A DNA stretch of 64,000 bases from Alitta virens (lineage: Eukaryota > Annelida > Polychaeta > Phyllodocida > Nereididae), in the NCBI GenBank assembly GCA_932294295.1, contig OW028584.1, positions 22,165,638-22,229,637 of the forward strand, given 5' to 3'. A program made the position numbers and the translations under genes. Shown piece by piece: positions 41,301 through 56,300 of this stretch. Under the pieces are notes generated by a model that saw nothing but the letters and a program-made list of their open reading frames with translations, was not told where the DNA came from and made no database searches. Numbering within the stretch: the first letter of the stretch is position 1; each line of letters starts with the position of its first letter.

Positions 41301-44300
41301 ATAATATTATAGTAATACAGTCCTGGGTAAGTAACTGCATTGCCTACTAATGCTTGCTTACAGTTTATTGCTCTTTAGCTTAACAGGTAGAGGCGTTGTG
41401 GAGTTGCCACAATAGAAATTGAATATACATCATGCAAGAGGACTGAAAATCTATTCAATACAGTTTCAATGTGCTATTAACTGATAAATGGTAAAATGCA
41501 ATATATATGTATATATATCTATAAAAATATAAACTATATGTTGAATTGGTATTAATGACTGACCAGTTCAGTGTTGGTAGAACCATTGACAGATTCCCAA
41601 GTAGTCGCATTGTTACTGTACATGAAGGCCCATTGTTTGCAATAATGGTTGCTCGCTTCATAGCCCCTTACTTCAAATCCAACAATATCATGCACAACAA
41701 GAAAATCAACCAGGTGCCAAGATTTCAGGTCGTAATAAACTGATGGTTCCCATACACGGTAGTAAGTCAGAGACGGCTGTAATGGAAAGAAATAATTGAT
41801 CGTCAATTTAAAAAAGAGAAGCGATAATCATGGCGAGCAAGAATTCCATGCGAATTACCATCCATTCAATGTACATGAATCACAGAAACAAAATGCATGT
41901 ATGATAATTCTCTGGTGATAATTAATGGTGATTATTGACAAAACCCATCATGCCCCGAGGACCGTCTTGCTCAGACTTCCCCTTGCTGACTTGAATTAAG
42001 ATTCACAAACATTCAATGGCCACTGTTTTTTGCTTTTCTAGATCGCATGTCCAATTGGGCCGACTGGTGTTATCCCAAGACAAAACATTTTGGAAATTTA
42101 CTGAAGAAGTTTTATCTGGTGGTGAACATGTGTGCCTCAGTGGTCATTGGGCATGTTACTCCAGCAAAATTTACCTTTGAAGTTTAGGTTGTAATTTGAC
42201 TTATTAAACTTATTGAAAACAATGTTATATTATCTTCCTTTTCAAAAACTAAGGCTGTGTGCTGACAAGTTAACTGCCAGGGTGTTTTATTTTAGTTTTT
42301 TTTCCCAACGGAAAGACAAATATTTTGTTGCGTTTCGTGAGATAAGCAGTAAATAAAGCTCATTTGAACATAATGAGTACTGCAGACACAAGGCGGGAGG
42401 GAATGACCTCCATACATTGCTAGTGGTCATCCCTCCCAGGCCACAGCCACCAGCAACCCACTCTACAGGATTCGAACCTGGATCTTAAAATGCCAATGGA
42501 TTCACAAGTTGGGGATCTAACCATTAAGGGGTGTTCACACTATCACTTATAAGAGCTACGTATGTTTGCTCGTGGTCATCCTTGGCCATACGTGATTCAG
42601 TCGTAGATCATTTTACGTATACTCGGGCTAATCCGTAGGATGTTCCTGGTCAGGCTTGACCATTCACGACCATACGTGGAGGGCAAACATTTTTAAACAT
42701 GTTTAACACTTTGGTGGACGTTCTAAAAGAAAATTGTTTATATTAGTTGATGACGGATGTTCGGCGAGCATTTGACGGACGTTTGGCGCCCGTGTTACAG
42801 ATGTCCAGCAAGCATTTGACAGATGTCCGCTGAGCAATCTACAATTGCCCCACGTATGCTCTTAGAAAGAAGTTATAATAGTGAGCACGTATAGCCAATT
42901 TTTGATGTACGTGGAGATAAATAATACGTAGTTATAAATTATTGTGTTATATTCACCTGGAAATTTTTCCTTCCACACTCGCAAGGTGCATAACGGCCAC
43001 TGGCAAACTCAGATGAACAACGAAGTTGAAAGTTTGCAATAGCTCTTGACTCCATCCCAAGTGGGATTACTGTAGGAAAAAAACTTTGAATTAGCCATGT
43101 GAAAATTAAACATAAAGTGCATGGGTGTGGTCTTTTACTTGCCCCAGCATAGATACCCAGTACAACGCACCACCATGTAATTTGATGCCTCAACCGACTG
43201 ACATCCCAGAAGCATTCCAAATCGGCACGATGCCATTTCAATATTAGCCACTTGCATTTGTACCTCTATTACCCCATGGAGAGAAAGTGCAACATTTTTG
43301 GTTATAACCAGAACATTTGCCTTGGACTTTCAACGTTATCATAAGCTGTTATTTAAACTGACCAATATACCAATACCTGATAGAATTGATCAGATGATTT
43401 GCATATTTTGACCAGGAAAACTACTTATATTTGGTAACTAGTTTTAGTTGTACAGACAATATATACATAGTGCAGCGGTGCACCTCCCTCTGCCCAGACC
43501 ATGGAAATATATCAACGAAATACAGCAAAATACACAGCAACAGGGTGCTTGATCACATGGCCCCCCATAACTAAAGTGTATTTATGTAAAAAGTAGGTAA
43601 AAAGACAAACTCATATTCACCTTTCCTTTTGTAATAATCAGGAAATACAGCAGATTTTTGTCCAAGAACATCCATTCTTACATCTGCATAAGAAGTTACA
43701 TAGAGGTACAACCTCACTGCTGAAGCCCACACGGACTGTGCAAACATAACTCTGCTGTGAGGTAATGCATTTTTGAAGAGGACATATACCTGCAAGTGAA
43801 AAAGTTCAGTTAAACAGTATCCCACAACTTAAGTCTCCTCCATATGTAACTACATAAACAGTATGTATCATTATCAAAGGGGAAACGTCTGTCTTGTCTC
43901 TCTATGTGCAGTGAAAAGAGTTTACTTCTCAATATCCCACAACATTATAACAAAATACAAATAGTGGATAGTAGAGTCCTGCGCCGGCCTAATTTTCAGT
44001 CCTGCTCCTGTCCATCTCTCACAAGTCAGTTCCGCTCCCTTCCCGCTCCCACACTAACTCTGCTGCAGGAGTTCTGTACCGTCCCGCAAATTATCAAAAT
44101 GGTACCGCTCCCGCAGCTGCAACTATCCAGCTGTCCTGCCTCAGTCCTTCACTGCTTAAAACACTGCATCATGCATATAATTTTTAATGGAAAACAGGAA
44201 TTTTTACGCTATTTAAAATAAATTAAATATTTTTAAAATATAATTATTGCTAACAAACAATGATTTATTCAAAGATATATTTTACTCAGTTGCGCACCTA

Positions 44301-47300
44301 AACAATAAAGCCAAAATTTGCATTTGAACTACTATTCTATTTATATCAAGTTTACAATGTATATGTATTCTGAAATAATATTACTAATTAATTTACTTTC
44401 CTAGATCAGAACTTGCTGCACAAAACTGCAGAAAATATTTTCCAGTAATTTCTCTGGAATTTACTTTGTGGTAAAGGCTCATTACAAAGATAGTAAATTT
44501 ATAGGAATTCTGCATTTTCTATACAATACAGGGTCTAGAAAGATCGACACTGAAGACTAATATGAAGGATAATTTTTAATCCAGAGTACAAGGTTTGTGA
44601 GTAACTTACATTCAAATATTTAAAAGATTATATTATACCAATACCACATTTGCATGCATCAAGTTGAAGATGCATCTCTAATGTTACTTGCCACCTTCTG
44701 CTTTAACATAACCACTAACCATACTAGAATTTTACTAAAATTACCATGTCATATAATATGCAGGTCTGAGCAGAAATAGCAGCAATCAGAATTAGTCCCA
44801 CCCCATCCTGCTCCTGCTTTCATCACCCTGCAGAATCCTGCTCCCGTCCAGCAGTTTTAAATTTCAGTCTCGTCCCGCCCTGCAGATAATTGTGTGGGAT
44901 CCCGTGGACTCACGCGTCCCCTTCAGGCTGGGATTGCCTATGCAGGGCTCTAGTGGATGGCAATGAGTCTAGTGCATTGTAACTGTTTGTTAAATTCCCC
45001 AATTGATGAAATGACACAGATGATTATAAAAAGCCTATAGTTTTTACAAACTAAGTCTTCGGATTTGGCACTTACCTGAATCCCTTCCTTTGTTAGGGGG
45101 AACACCTGCTTGGTATACATAATAGAGCCCCTCACTCCTATGTAGTAACTTGTAACAAACTTTCAGCATGACTGATGCGAGAGGGAGGGGAGGCAGGTGA
45201 GAGACTTGGGGGTGTAGGTCTTACTCACAGAGAGAACCCCTATCCTCTTTCAGGGGAGGGGTTTAACTCTATTCTGTAAGACAGGACCTACACTGTAAAA
45301 CAGTGGCATTTTACATAGCCAGATTCCCAACATGGAGGTGGGGGGGGACCCTATAATCAACTAGAGAACCCCAGGCCCTAATCGACTGGAATCTGTCGGC
45401 CCTAGACTACAGGTGTCAGCTGGAAAAGGCCATCAGGCTGTGGGTGGAGGTGAGCCAAGTAAAACATGGTAAAGGTGTTGGAGTTGGCCCACCATCCAGC
45501 CATGAGAATCTCCTTGAGGGAGTGATGGCCAGCCTGGCATGCCCATCATGAGCATGCGCTGGTGGTTTTTTCGGTGTTTTGGGCCATGCAGATACAATGG
45601 ACAATCAACGGCGACACCGACTGAGTAGAAGGTGGACCGTCCCCCCAGAAGGGGGGGGGATGTGTAGACACGCAGGCCCTCCCATACCATGGTCAGTGTG
45701 CCCGAATCTACCACTAGCGAGTCTGGAAATGGAGACACAAATCGTTGAAGCCAGCAGTTGAGGCGAGTGTCCATGTCGGGAAAGTCGGTCTGGAGGCAGG
45801 CAAAGACAGACTGCTGGAGGGTCCATTACGTGGGCAAGACCTGATGCAGGCGGGATTGGAGATCCGCCAATACATTCATATGTCTGGGAAGTAAGTGTGG
45901 TGTGAGATGGACGCCGTGGTCCCTGCGCCACAGAAGCAGTTGTCTGGAGCTGTACAAGGTGGCTGCTGCCACGACACTTTCTATTATGATGCCGATTAAC
46001 TGCTTGGAACGCGTTGCAGACTGCGCACAGTTCCAGGATGGAGATGTGTAGGCAGGCTTCCTTAGGGCACCAGCGCCCGGACAGGAGCTGATTCACGAGA
46101 TGGGCACCCCAACCAGCCAGACTGGCATCAGTAGCCAAGGTTGGGGTAAGAGCCCACAGGGCCACCTGAGCGCTCAGCCAGTGCTCGTCCATCCAGGGGA
46201 GCAAGGTGAGCCATAGGCTCAACCCAAGGCAACGTAGTCCACGACATGATTGAGCATGCCAATCAACCGCAAGAGGTGCCTGAGGTGGATGCAGGATTGG
46301 GGCAGGATGCTGCGACCCAGTTGAGCCACACCCTGGACTTTGACAGGAGGTGGAGCCACTGTGCCAGAGGAGAGGTTGAAATGGACCCCGAGGAAGACAA
46401 AGGCTTTCTAGGAAACCAGATCAAACTTTTTCGGGCGAACCAACAATCAGAGGTGGTCGAATAGAAGGAGAACATGGTGCATGTGGCTGAGGGTCTCCTG
46501 GTAGGATGAGCTCGGATGAGCCAATCGTCCTGGTAGCGGTGGACCTGAATGACCCTTGCCCGAAGAGGTGAGGGCCTCAGGATTAGAGGTGGACAGCGCA
46601 AAAGTGGCACTGGGTGCCGAACACCATCCATCCCAGGGCACCACGGCCTGCACCTCGGTGAAGCTGGGCAAGCGCCACTTGAGTGGGTGATTTCCATGAT
46701 CTCTGACACCAAGGCAGACGATGGGCCGAAGAGACCGTCCACAGTTGTGAGTTGGACCAGCTGGGGCTGGTGAGTACTAGGGCCACTTAAGGTGGTAGCC
46801 TGCTGTAACTCCTGAATGGCAAAGCCGGTGAGAGCTCCAACTGAGCAGGGGAGGCGCTAGCTTGGGACACAAAGAGGACCCCAAGGAAAACCGAAAAGCA
46901 GGAGAGCTGGGCTCTGACCATTGTCTCCATATCAACCAAGAGTGGTCGATGGGGGGCTGCTAGGTGCCAGAGACTTGATGAGACTTGAGATTTGATGGCC
47001 CGCATGAGAGCGAGGTTTAAACTTGGGCACCCAAGTAGACAGGGCGGGGTTCAGAGCCGCATTGGGAGCCGGTGGTTGGTGCTTGGTCGAAGACCACAGG
47101 CCGGCCTAACAAGCCCGTATGGCTGAGTCCAGGCTAGCCTGAGTTAGCAGGGAGGGAGGCAGAGCCACCCTATGTTTGGGCAATAACCCATTGCACTGGG
47201 GCCGGGGACGGTGATCACCAGGCCAGAGTGGTAAACCACATCGACAACATGAGTTCAGGACCGGGACTCTGTCGGGTCATCTCCAGGGGCAGAAGACACT

Positions 47301-50300
47301 ATGATAAGTTTACCTGAATTTTAGGTTGCGATGGGTCACGGTTTACACTATTTCCGAATATTATCATTTTTTTTATTTGACCTCAATTTAGACAGGAATG
47401 ATCGTCGATCGTAATCGCCAATAAAAAATTGTTATTTAATGGACTCTCCGCAATGCCACATACGGCACCAACAACGGCGACAATGGGGGCCGTGGAGGCG
47501 AAGATCCAAGGAGCGGGCCGCTTAAATATGCCCAGCGGGAAAGTAGTCCGGCCCTCATTAATTGGAAAATTGATCACCATGTGGGTGCCCTTGTGCATAA
47601 CGGTCAAGACTATCACAGAGGGCAAGGACACTGAAACAAAAAGAAAACAACAGACAACAACACAAGAGCAAAATGCAGTGCTCTGTGGACAAAAAAGGTA
47701 AGGAAATACAACGGTTTCAGTGGAGCTAGGCATGCTGAAAGGAAAAACAATGACTATGTAGGAGTGAGGGGCTCTTTATATACCAAGCAGGTGTTACCCC
47801 TAACAAATGGAGAAACTAATCAGTTTGGAAATTAGTGCAGTCCGATTAGTACAAACAAGGGATATATTATGCAAAACACATTGTTTTACACTGTGTAGGT
47901 CCTGGTATGTCTTATGAAATAGAGAGGGATCCCATATAACAAGATATGATTAGGCAAGCAAGGCAAGCACATTTAATTAGAGACTACAGTTCCAAACTTT
48001 CACCTTCAATTCCCAATGTGTCAAATGATAGCTGTATCCCTGTTGTAGCATGAGCTCCGTGCATCTGTCACGTCAAATCAAGAAAGTTGGCTACATGGCC
48101 AGTCATGCATGACAATCTTTATACAACCTTGCACTCTACCACTTCGCCACTGCAGACAATCATTGAATATGTCATTCCACTTACCGCCATGTTCTGTTTG
48201 TCTTCCTTCAGCATTGGCACCCACATATTTCCCCTGGATGTGGTGGGTTGGTATAGTACTCTGACATTGTACACATAATAGGTGCTGCCTCCTTGGAACA
48301 AAGCTCCCTTTATGCGATATGGCCGGTTGAAGTTAAGCTGTGGAGCAATTTGTAATATTTAGTTATATCCCAAGCAGGAGGGAGTTAACTGACATTTTTG
48401 TTGGTAAAATCCCTATGCTGAAGACAACTAAAATTTTAATTAACTCCTGCCCTTTTGAGGAATGTAGCTTACTTACACACCATTAGTCTATTTACTAATT
48501 GCAAGAAAAGCACTGTTTGTACTTGCGAAGAGATAGCTTACATATGTTTTGTTAGCTGTATCCCTCCTAAGAACAACAGGAAAAGTCATGTGATGGTGTG
48601 TAACTTCTACTCTACACGTGACCTTCAATTGTTCTCAGGAGGGGAATAACTTATAATTTTTTTTTCAATCTTCTCAAAAGTACTTGTTAACAGTGCCACT
48701 AATAGCCCACTGTTGTGGTTTTCTTATAGTGCTCATTCATTAGTTGGAAGTTGGAACCTTTCACTGGTTGAATCCAACTTTGGGTATTAAAATTTAACTT
48801 TCTGTTTACTCTCGACTACAATGGCTGCCTTGTCACTAACCATGTACACACAGCTTTTCATTTATAAATTGCATTCTAATCCAGGTTGATATGTAAGCCA
48901 CAGAGCTTGTTTAATTGGTGGATAGCATTTGTGCTGTTGGGTAAGCCAATATCAGGCTAATCACTCTACTATAGCCATCACTACCTGTAACCAAGTACCC
49001 ACTTGCACCTGGGTGGAGTGGAGCAAAGACTTCCAGAGCAATGGTTTACAGACACTAGTCTCATAGACATGGGAGCTGACTCCTATTGGTTAACGCAGTC
49101 CTTCAACCAATAAACGTCCGGGACTCAAATGACATCCTATGGCATTCAGTTTTCAATTCTGTGAGATTGGTTTCCAAATCTATGAAATTGGCTGAAAGTT
49201 CCTTGTAGGGGAATCGAACCCAGGACCTGTTAATCCCCCGCTAAACACCTTACTAATTTGGCGATGACACTCACATAAGAAAAAGAGGCAGAAGAAATAC
49301 CTGAATCCATCGAAAGCCATCTTGAAGGTCAACTCTAGTGAATCCACTTCCACTGTCTATCTGATTAGGTTTGGTATCAAGGTAAAGCTGCCTCGGTCCC
49401 ATCTGTAGTGATGCATAGCCAGACAATGTGACAGTTGTGATATTATTATTATCTGGCCATCCTTCTAAGAGACCTGCCAAGTCTTCATCTGTAATGCAGA
49501 GTAGAGCTCTGACACTCAGTGTTTGAAATAAGCGGTGTGCGGTCATTACAGATTACCAATATAACCCAAGTAGTCCGCTGGATGACCAATTTATTCACTG
49601 AATGTTTATATAGTGTGTGCAATTAACTGGAACAATTGTGAATAGGCCCACGTAGCCTGTTACGCAATGGTAAGAGTCCAAGATGTCCTAGTTTTTTAAC
49701 TCTTAAATTTCTCCCTTTGTTAGTTGTATTCCGAAAAGTGTCAAAATATTAACAGGCCATCCTGTTCAGATAAAAGTCAATTGAATAATTATTATGAAAA
49801 AGGATGAAACAATCAAACTGTAGCTTAAAAAGTGAAAGTACTATGATTTTGATTAAGATATATGCTATTTACAAAATTAAACTAATGTAGTGTGATTGAT
49901 TTGATGGTTAGAATACCAATTTTCATGTTTTTCCCTTGTTATATAAAGTTACATTTCATTAATAGTAATGACACCCCAAAAAGGTATTTTTTCACACTGT
50001 GCACTATTTCAGACATATTCTGAAAAAGTATTCTATGCATGAATGTGAATTCTTTGTTTCCCAACATATTGTAAAACACAGCTGAGATATGTCAATGGAA
50101 CTATTGAAAGGCACAACTAAGCTACATAGAGAAATACCATGTGCAATTTTGTAGGGTAAGTGCATTCATTCTAGAATTTAACAAATTTTAGCATTTTCTC
50201 AGATTTTCCTTTAGTATATAAACAGCATGAAATAAATGTCATAATGAAGTTTGAAAAGTGAAAATTCTATAATTTAGATATATATGTCTTTAACAAAATT

Positions 50301-53300
50301 CCATTCATGTGGCGTAAATAGTGTCTTTCGTATGGAAGTTTGAAAAAGTAAGAATTCTCTAATATTCACGACCATGAGACCCCAAAAAGGCACCACTACA
50401 CTAATTTAGACATATTATGACGAAGTTTTAAGCATTTAGGTGTCAGAGTTCTGCTCAAGAAACAAAAATAATTGAATAATTTTCTATTTTTTCCAAATTT
50501 TGTAAAACACAGCCAACATATGTCAAAGTGACTAACAAAAGGCACCACTAGGCCATACAAAGTATTACAGTACACAATTTTGTTGGGGTAGGTGCATTAA
50601 CGTTAGAGTTCTGCTCCGGAAATGAAAGTTTTATGCCAGCCCAGCCGTTGGACAGACATTGAAAATAACAATAACCTGCTTCGTAATTTGTTCCCTGAGT
50701 GTTAAAAAAATAGCAAAAATGAATAAATATCTTAAACAAAGATACAGAAATGTGAAATTAAATATTGTTAAGCAATAAAAGCGAAACTTTTAAAAGATCC
50801 TGTACTTTTAGTTTTCAACAATTGTTCATAGTTTTCTTAATACCATCTTTATGCATACACTGTATGGGCATACAAAAATAGGGAATTAAACAAATTTATA
50901 CAAAAGCCTTAAAATATGATGAATTCCATCTTTGTTTAGTCAGCAGCTCATTTGATTGTCTCTACAGTCACAAAGCTCTCTTACAGGTAGTCCTAAGGCA
51001 TTGAGGTCATATCTACAATTCTCAGCATATCTGGCCTTCACCAACTGATGGACATTATGCCATGTGAGAAATTGAAGCCTGTTGTCTGTTCCAAAGTTCA
51101 TAAACTTAAAACAAGACTTACCGTAACAAAAGTGATATTTGTAAATGGATAAGGAAGAGGCGGCAGAAACTGATTCTCCAAAGGAAGCCCTGAGTAAGAC
51201 ACAGTGTGTTATATAGTAAGAGGCACTCTGGTAGTTCAAGTAAACCGAATTGCATTCAGGGTTATTTTCGCATGCATCTTCGCATGATGCGGTGTGTGTG
51301 TAATAATATGTTTGAAAGTTAGTACTAGCATAGTAGTCGCCTGTAGTTGCCCACTGCCACATATTGCAGTCTCGATGCGTGATGCCCTTCGACATTGCTA
51401 CTCGTTGTTTAACCAAATCCATCTCATAAACTGGAATCGATCAATAAATATTTTAACATCACCATCATCTGATTCAATCCTGAACTAATTATTTATGGTA
51501 GTTAAGTGAACATTGAGCAAAAAAGGGAATATACTAAGTTATGAGAATGTTACAAGATAACCTAATGATAATATTGGGATAGCAGTCTGCAGGAGAGCAT
51601 GGGTGGATGGGTGGATTAGGTTTAGGGGTTAGGGTTTTACGTCCTGTATAAGCTAGCCTGAACCTGATGGGCTAATCAGGACAGGCAGGGACCATGCAAT
51701 GGGATGATGAATGAAACAGTCATCCAACTTGGGCTCGACCAGGAATGAACCCAGCACCCAGTGGTTGGAAACCCAGTGCACTACCACTGAGCTAGGCCCC
51801 CACCCCCATCTTCAGGGAGCCTTGAAATAGTTATTACAAATGTATGTATAATATCATTGATATTTTGATTATTTACTTGTGTAAATAAAGGTCTGAGTCT
51901 GAGTAATATGACTTTTTACAGAACAAATATACAATACACAATTGAACATGTATAACCAGTTTTTGTTAACCAAATATTAATTGGTAACATTATGCGTCAC
52001 CAGTTTCGGAAGCTTTCCCTTGAGAAAGTTGTGCTAATGTTAGGCATCTACTGACAACAAACTTCATTAGCCCCATGGGGAAAGTAATTATACAAAAAAG
52101 GCAAGACGGACCCTCCAAGAAAATTCATACATCACTTCTGAGGGGCACCAAATGAAGTAACTATTATTGAAAAAAAAAGTCATATTTTGATTGCTTGAAT
52201 GATGTGTATTTTTGAAACACATAGAATTTGAGCTGATAAATTGGTGACATTTTCTTTAAGTTGACACAAATGATATCCCTTGTGCTTGACAGTCCTCTTT
52301 GAAAGTATTGCAAAAGACTTTCATAATTTTGTGAGTTACCAACTGATTCAGTCCTATATTTGTTTATGACAGATATGATGCACCAAAAGGTATTAGGCAT
52401 GTAACATTTTCGGTCAAATCTCAATTAATTTATATATAATTACTATGTGTACTAGCTATGAGGCCTTAAGGCCCAGGCTAAGAGTGATATTTTTGGGGTG
52501 AGCAGCTACCTTTTTTCTATTTTGAAGCCTACTTCATATTTAAATCAGTTTAAAATGCAAATCACTATCTATATAAGTATCAAAATGAATATCCACATAC
52601 GTTTTGGTCATATGTTTTCATTTGAAGCAAGGATCAGCACAATGGACAGAAATGGTAACAATGAATCAGTCACTAATACAATTTACTGGTTGCCATATAA
52701 TTCAATTCTGTTCCTCTGTGACCATGAAAAATATCCCAGAAGTATCTTTAGGATGAAAAACAATGACCAAAACATAAATGAGCACTACCGCCAATTTTGT
52801 AGACTTGAAAACCAATCTCATAGAATTCGAAACTAAACGCCAGAGGAGATCATGTGAATTTAAGACTGAGAAATTACCTTAACCAATGGGAGTCCCGGGT
52901 TCACATGATGACAGACTGGAGTTCAGCTTCCAAGTCTATAAAAATAGTTTCCAAATCTATGAAATTGGCTGTAATATAGATCCTATTATATGGTGTATAT
53001 CTTACTTGCAGCTGGAGTGTGGCACAGCATACCCATATTATAGTTGCAAGAGTATTGTCGCAAAGTATACGAATTAGATATATAAGCACATAGCTTAGTA
53101 GTAGAACTCCAGTCAATGTTTGAAGTTGGAACTTCAGAGTAGTTACTGACCACTTGTCCATCCTCCCAAGTCCATATGCCATTCAGTTTTCTTAGGCCGA
53201 CCCATATATTACTGAATACCAAACATCATATTTCATTCAATGCAATTGATACCATCTAAAAAAGCTGTAGCAATGCCAGGCTGCTTTTAACTTGAACCAG

Positions 53301-56300
53301 AAGGCACTTTGATTGTTTCCAACATCATCGCTATCCTTTTACAACTCAACCTTGACAACAATTTAACTTGCTCAGAAAACGTAATATATGCAATGAGGAT
53401 ATTATTCTTGCAAAACTATTTCTTAGAAATTCTAGAGGATTGCAAAGGAATTTTTATTTATCTATAGTCATTGTGAACATATATGCAAAGGTAAATGAAA
53501 TTGGATTTTGTGTCTGCTATACTCGATAAAGAACTATGCCGGTATTACAATTTATGCTTTTTGACATACAAGGGGCACCCATGATATAGTATCTTAATTG
53601 AGACAAAATGGGTGCACCTTGACCCTCAATGTTTCTTTTTTTATGTAATCCAAAACATCATTGTAATTAATTTTTCAGTCAAATAAATTCATTGTCATTG
53701 TCATTGTCACTGTCACTGGGAAGTATAATCCAGCACGCAGCTATCACAGCGTCTCTTGGGTCAAGCACTCTACATTTGCCATCACTGCCTATAGCCAAGT
53801 ACCCATTTACACCTGGGTAGGGTGAAGCCTTGGTTAAGGAAGATCTGCACATGGTTTAAACCCACAACCTACCACCTATAATCTACAGAAAATCCAATTT
53901 GTCCCCTGATAGGATCTTTTTTATTATTATCTTATCAAAAATTGGAAGCAATATGGATAATAAAGAAAAACTGATGATAGTGCTGCATGCAAAAGTTTGG
54001 TCGAAAACATATGTTAATTTCAAGCATGCCTCAAATCAGGCAAATATGTTACTTACGTATCAAACTTGTGTTCTTGGAATCGAATCTCCCGAACATCCAT
54101 CCAAGTCCTTGGAATTGGCAGATTTCCTCCAGATATGTAGGTGAACCTTTTGCATTCTCTAGCTATTGTGTCATATCCTGTTTGCACTTGTTTGGTGTAG
54201 CTAAAATAGCACATTCGCCTTTCAGGATCAAGAGTACTGGAGGGAGGACAGACTGAAATATACAATAGTCACACAGATGGATATACACAGATCGGAAAGT
54301 TCTTCATTCACATGCAGTGGGTAGTGAAAGAATTCATCCCCAAGAACTTTGAAAGCCAATATATCAGCATAAAATTATGTACAGGACAAAACTGGTACAT
54401 GTAATCATCACAATGTTTGTGGAGGTGATAATGTACCATATTTTGTAAACTTTTAAGCCACTCTGCAACTGTTCTGTAATGTTACATAATGTGTCTACAG
54501 ATGAACTCTTACACATGACATTTTAGAGTAGGGGAATGAGAAGTGAATATTTTCATCACTGCTCTACAAAAAATAAATATGTATATAGATTTTAGTCATA
54601 AATCGTGACATGTACAAGTCAATCCTGTATTTGTAAAAATTTTGCATACAGATATGCATACAAGTCACGTGAATACACCCCTTTCACAGAGCAGCCATTT
54701 CTGTCAATTTTGTGCTGCTCCACGCTTAATATAAAATGAACAATTCCCTTTTATTACTAGATAACATTTTTATTACACTAAGAAAACGTGAACAAAACTG
54801 TAAGAGCATTCTAAGAATGTTGATTTTTTACACTGTACAGCCAATTTGGTTAAAGCAGCCGCCTCACATCATCTGGCACTTTAGTTGCCAGTCTAAGAGA
54901 TTTCCAAGTCTACGAAATTGGCTGTTAGGTTAAGAAGGAATGTCCTGAGAACACAGTACTAACTAAAATGGTTTATCAATACCATACATGTACTTACAAG
55001 GTGCTCTTTTTCCATGGAACACAATTTTGAAGCAGACAGCTTCTCCCTTTGTAAAAACTATCTTCAGTTTCTTTGACCGTAGAACTGGAGAAAACCGAAG
55101 GAGCAAACCAGGAAACTGGGGTTCCCATGACAATGCCATCTGAATTAAAAAAATATTTTAATCTACTATAAGGTCAGATGCACCATAATTATTATTGTTC
55201 TATCCAACCTGCTGACCTATATCCAGATCATGATCTGGTTATAGAAGGCCTCCATGGCCTGCAATCAGAATATATTCATACTTACTTATAATAATGATAT
55301 TAATATCCACCAGTTCCAATAAAATATATCAAAATGTGTTTTTTGGGGCTACTTTCATGCAAAGAAACTAGACTCAGAAACAGTTTATAATTTCCATAAA
55401 TTTGATGAAGTAAAACATACAAACCATTTTGTAATACTATTTACGATTGTTTATTACAGTTGCAAGAGCCCTCTAATCTACAACCATCGCAGGGCACCCT
55501 GTTAGGAAAGGACTACACACCAACGAACATGTCAAGTATTTCATTAGTTAAAATTTTAAAATATGTACAGTGGCTTTTCAGCAAAGTTGCAGCCAATACT
55601 TACTATTGCAAATATTTCATAATCATCTTCCCCAGTTTTAAGTTCAACTTTTTCTGATTATATCTATGTGAATATTATAAATGATGTATAACTTAAATTC
55701 GTTGAGTAGGGTAAATAGATATTATGTGAAATGAAGAGTGCGACATGTCATTCTGGTGGCCTTTTATGGCAAAAAGAGCCAAAATATCAGTTATGACAGA
55801 CTCCAGGTTTTAAGATTTCTTGAATGTTTTAATATCTTAGCATTGCCTATCCTCATACCATTCATATAATTAAAACCATGTCATAATCAAATTAGAACTT
55901 GAGGGACAGGGAGTGCATCGTTTCATATGACCAACATACGTCACATGGTCAGTTGTGATGGGTTGCTTGGATTCAGTAGTCAGTTTGATTGCACAAGCAG
56001 TGAACCCCACAATCTGCTGATAGCTGCAACTACCCTGATGGATCACTGTTCATTGTGCTTATATGGTGCAAAAATATGCGTATAAAGCCTGTCTCACCTA
56101 CCCACCATATCACTCATACAAGATATATACAAGATAGTTACCAAAAGGAATTTAAAAACTGACCTTGTACTCCATATCGTCTAAGACATCATTGTCCTTC
56201 ATAGCTGAGTATAATTTTACATCATAAGTTAAGTTCTGCAGTCCACTTCCAATGAGATGCATATGGGTGATAAGATACAAGGCTGCCAGGTCTATTTCCC

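Noticed and set aside
45579..46773. Plus-strand ORFs of 60-74 codons at 45579, 46246 and 46549
   Set aside because: They are opposite-strand shadows of the GC-rich DIRS-like RT/RNase H region and show no motif of their own.
47383..47733. 116-codon minus ORF and overlapping 90-codon plus ORF
   Set aside because: Composition looks coding-like and could be a remnant of the DIRS gag or leader region, but I could not recognise any domain or splice it into the host gene.
52498..52836. 112-codon plus-strand ORF
   Set aside because: It runs into a palindromic MITE-like copy at its 3' end and has no motif; probably chance.
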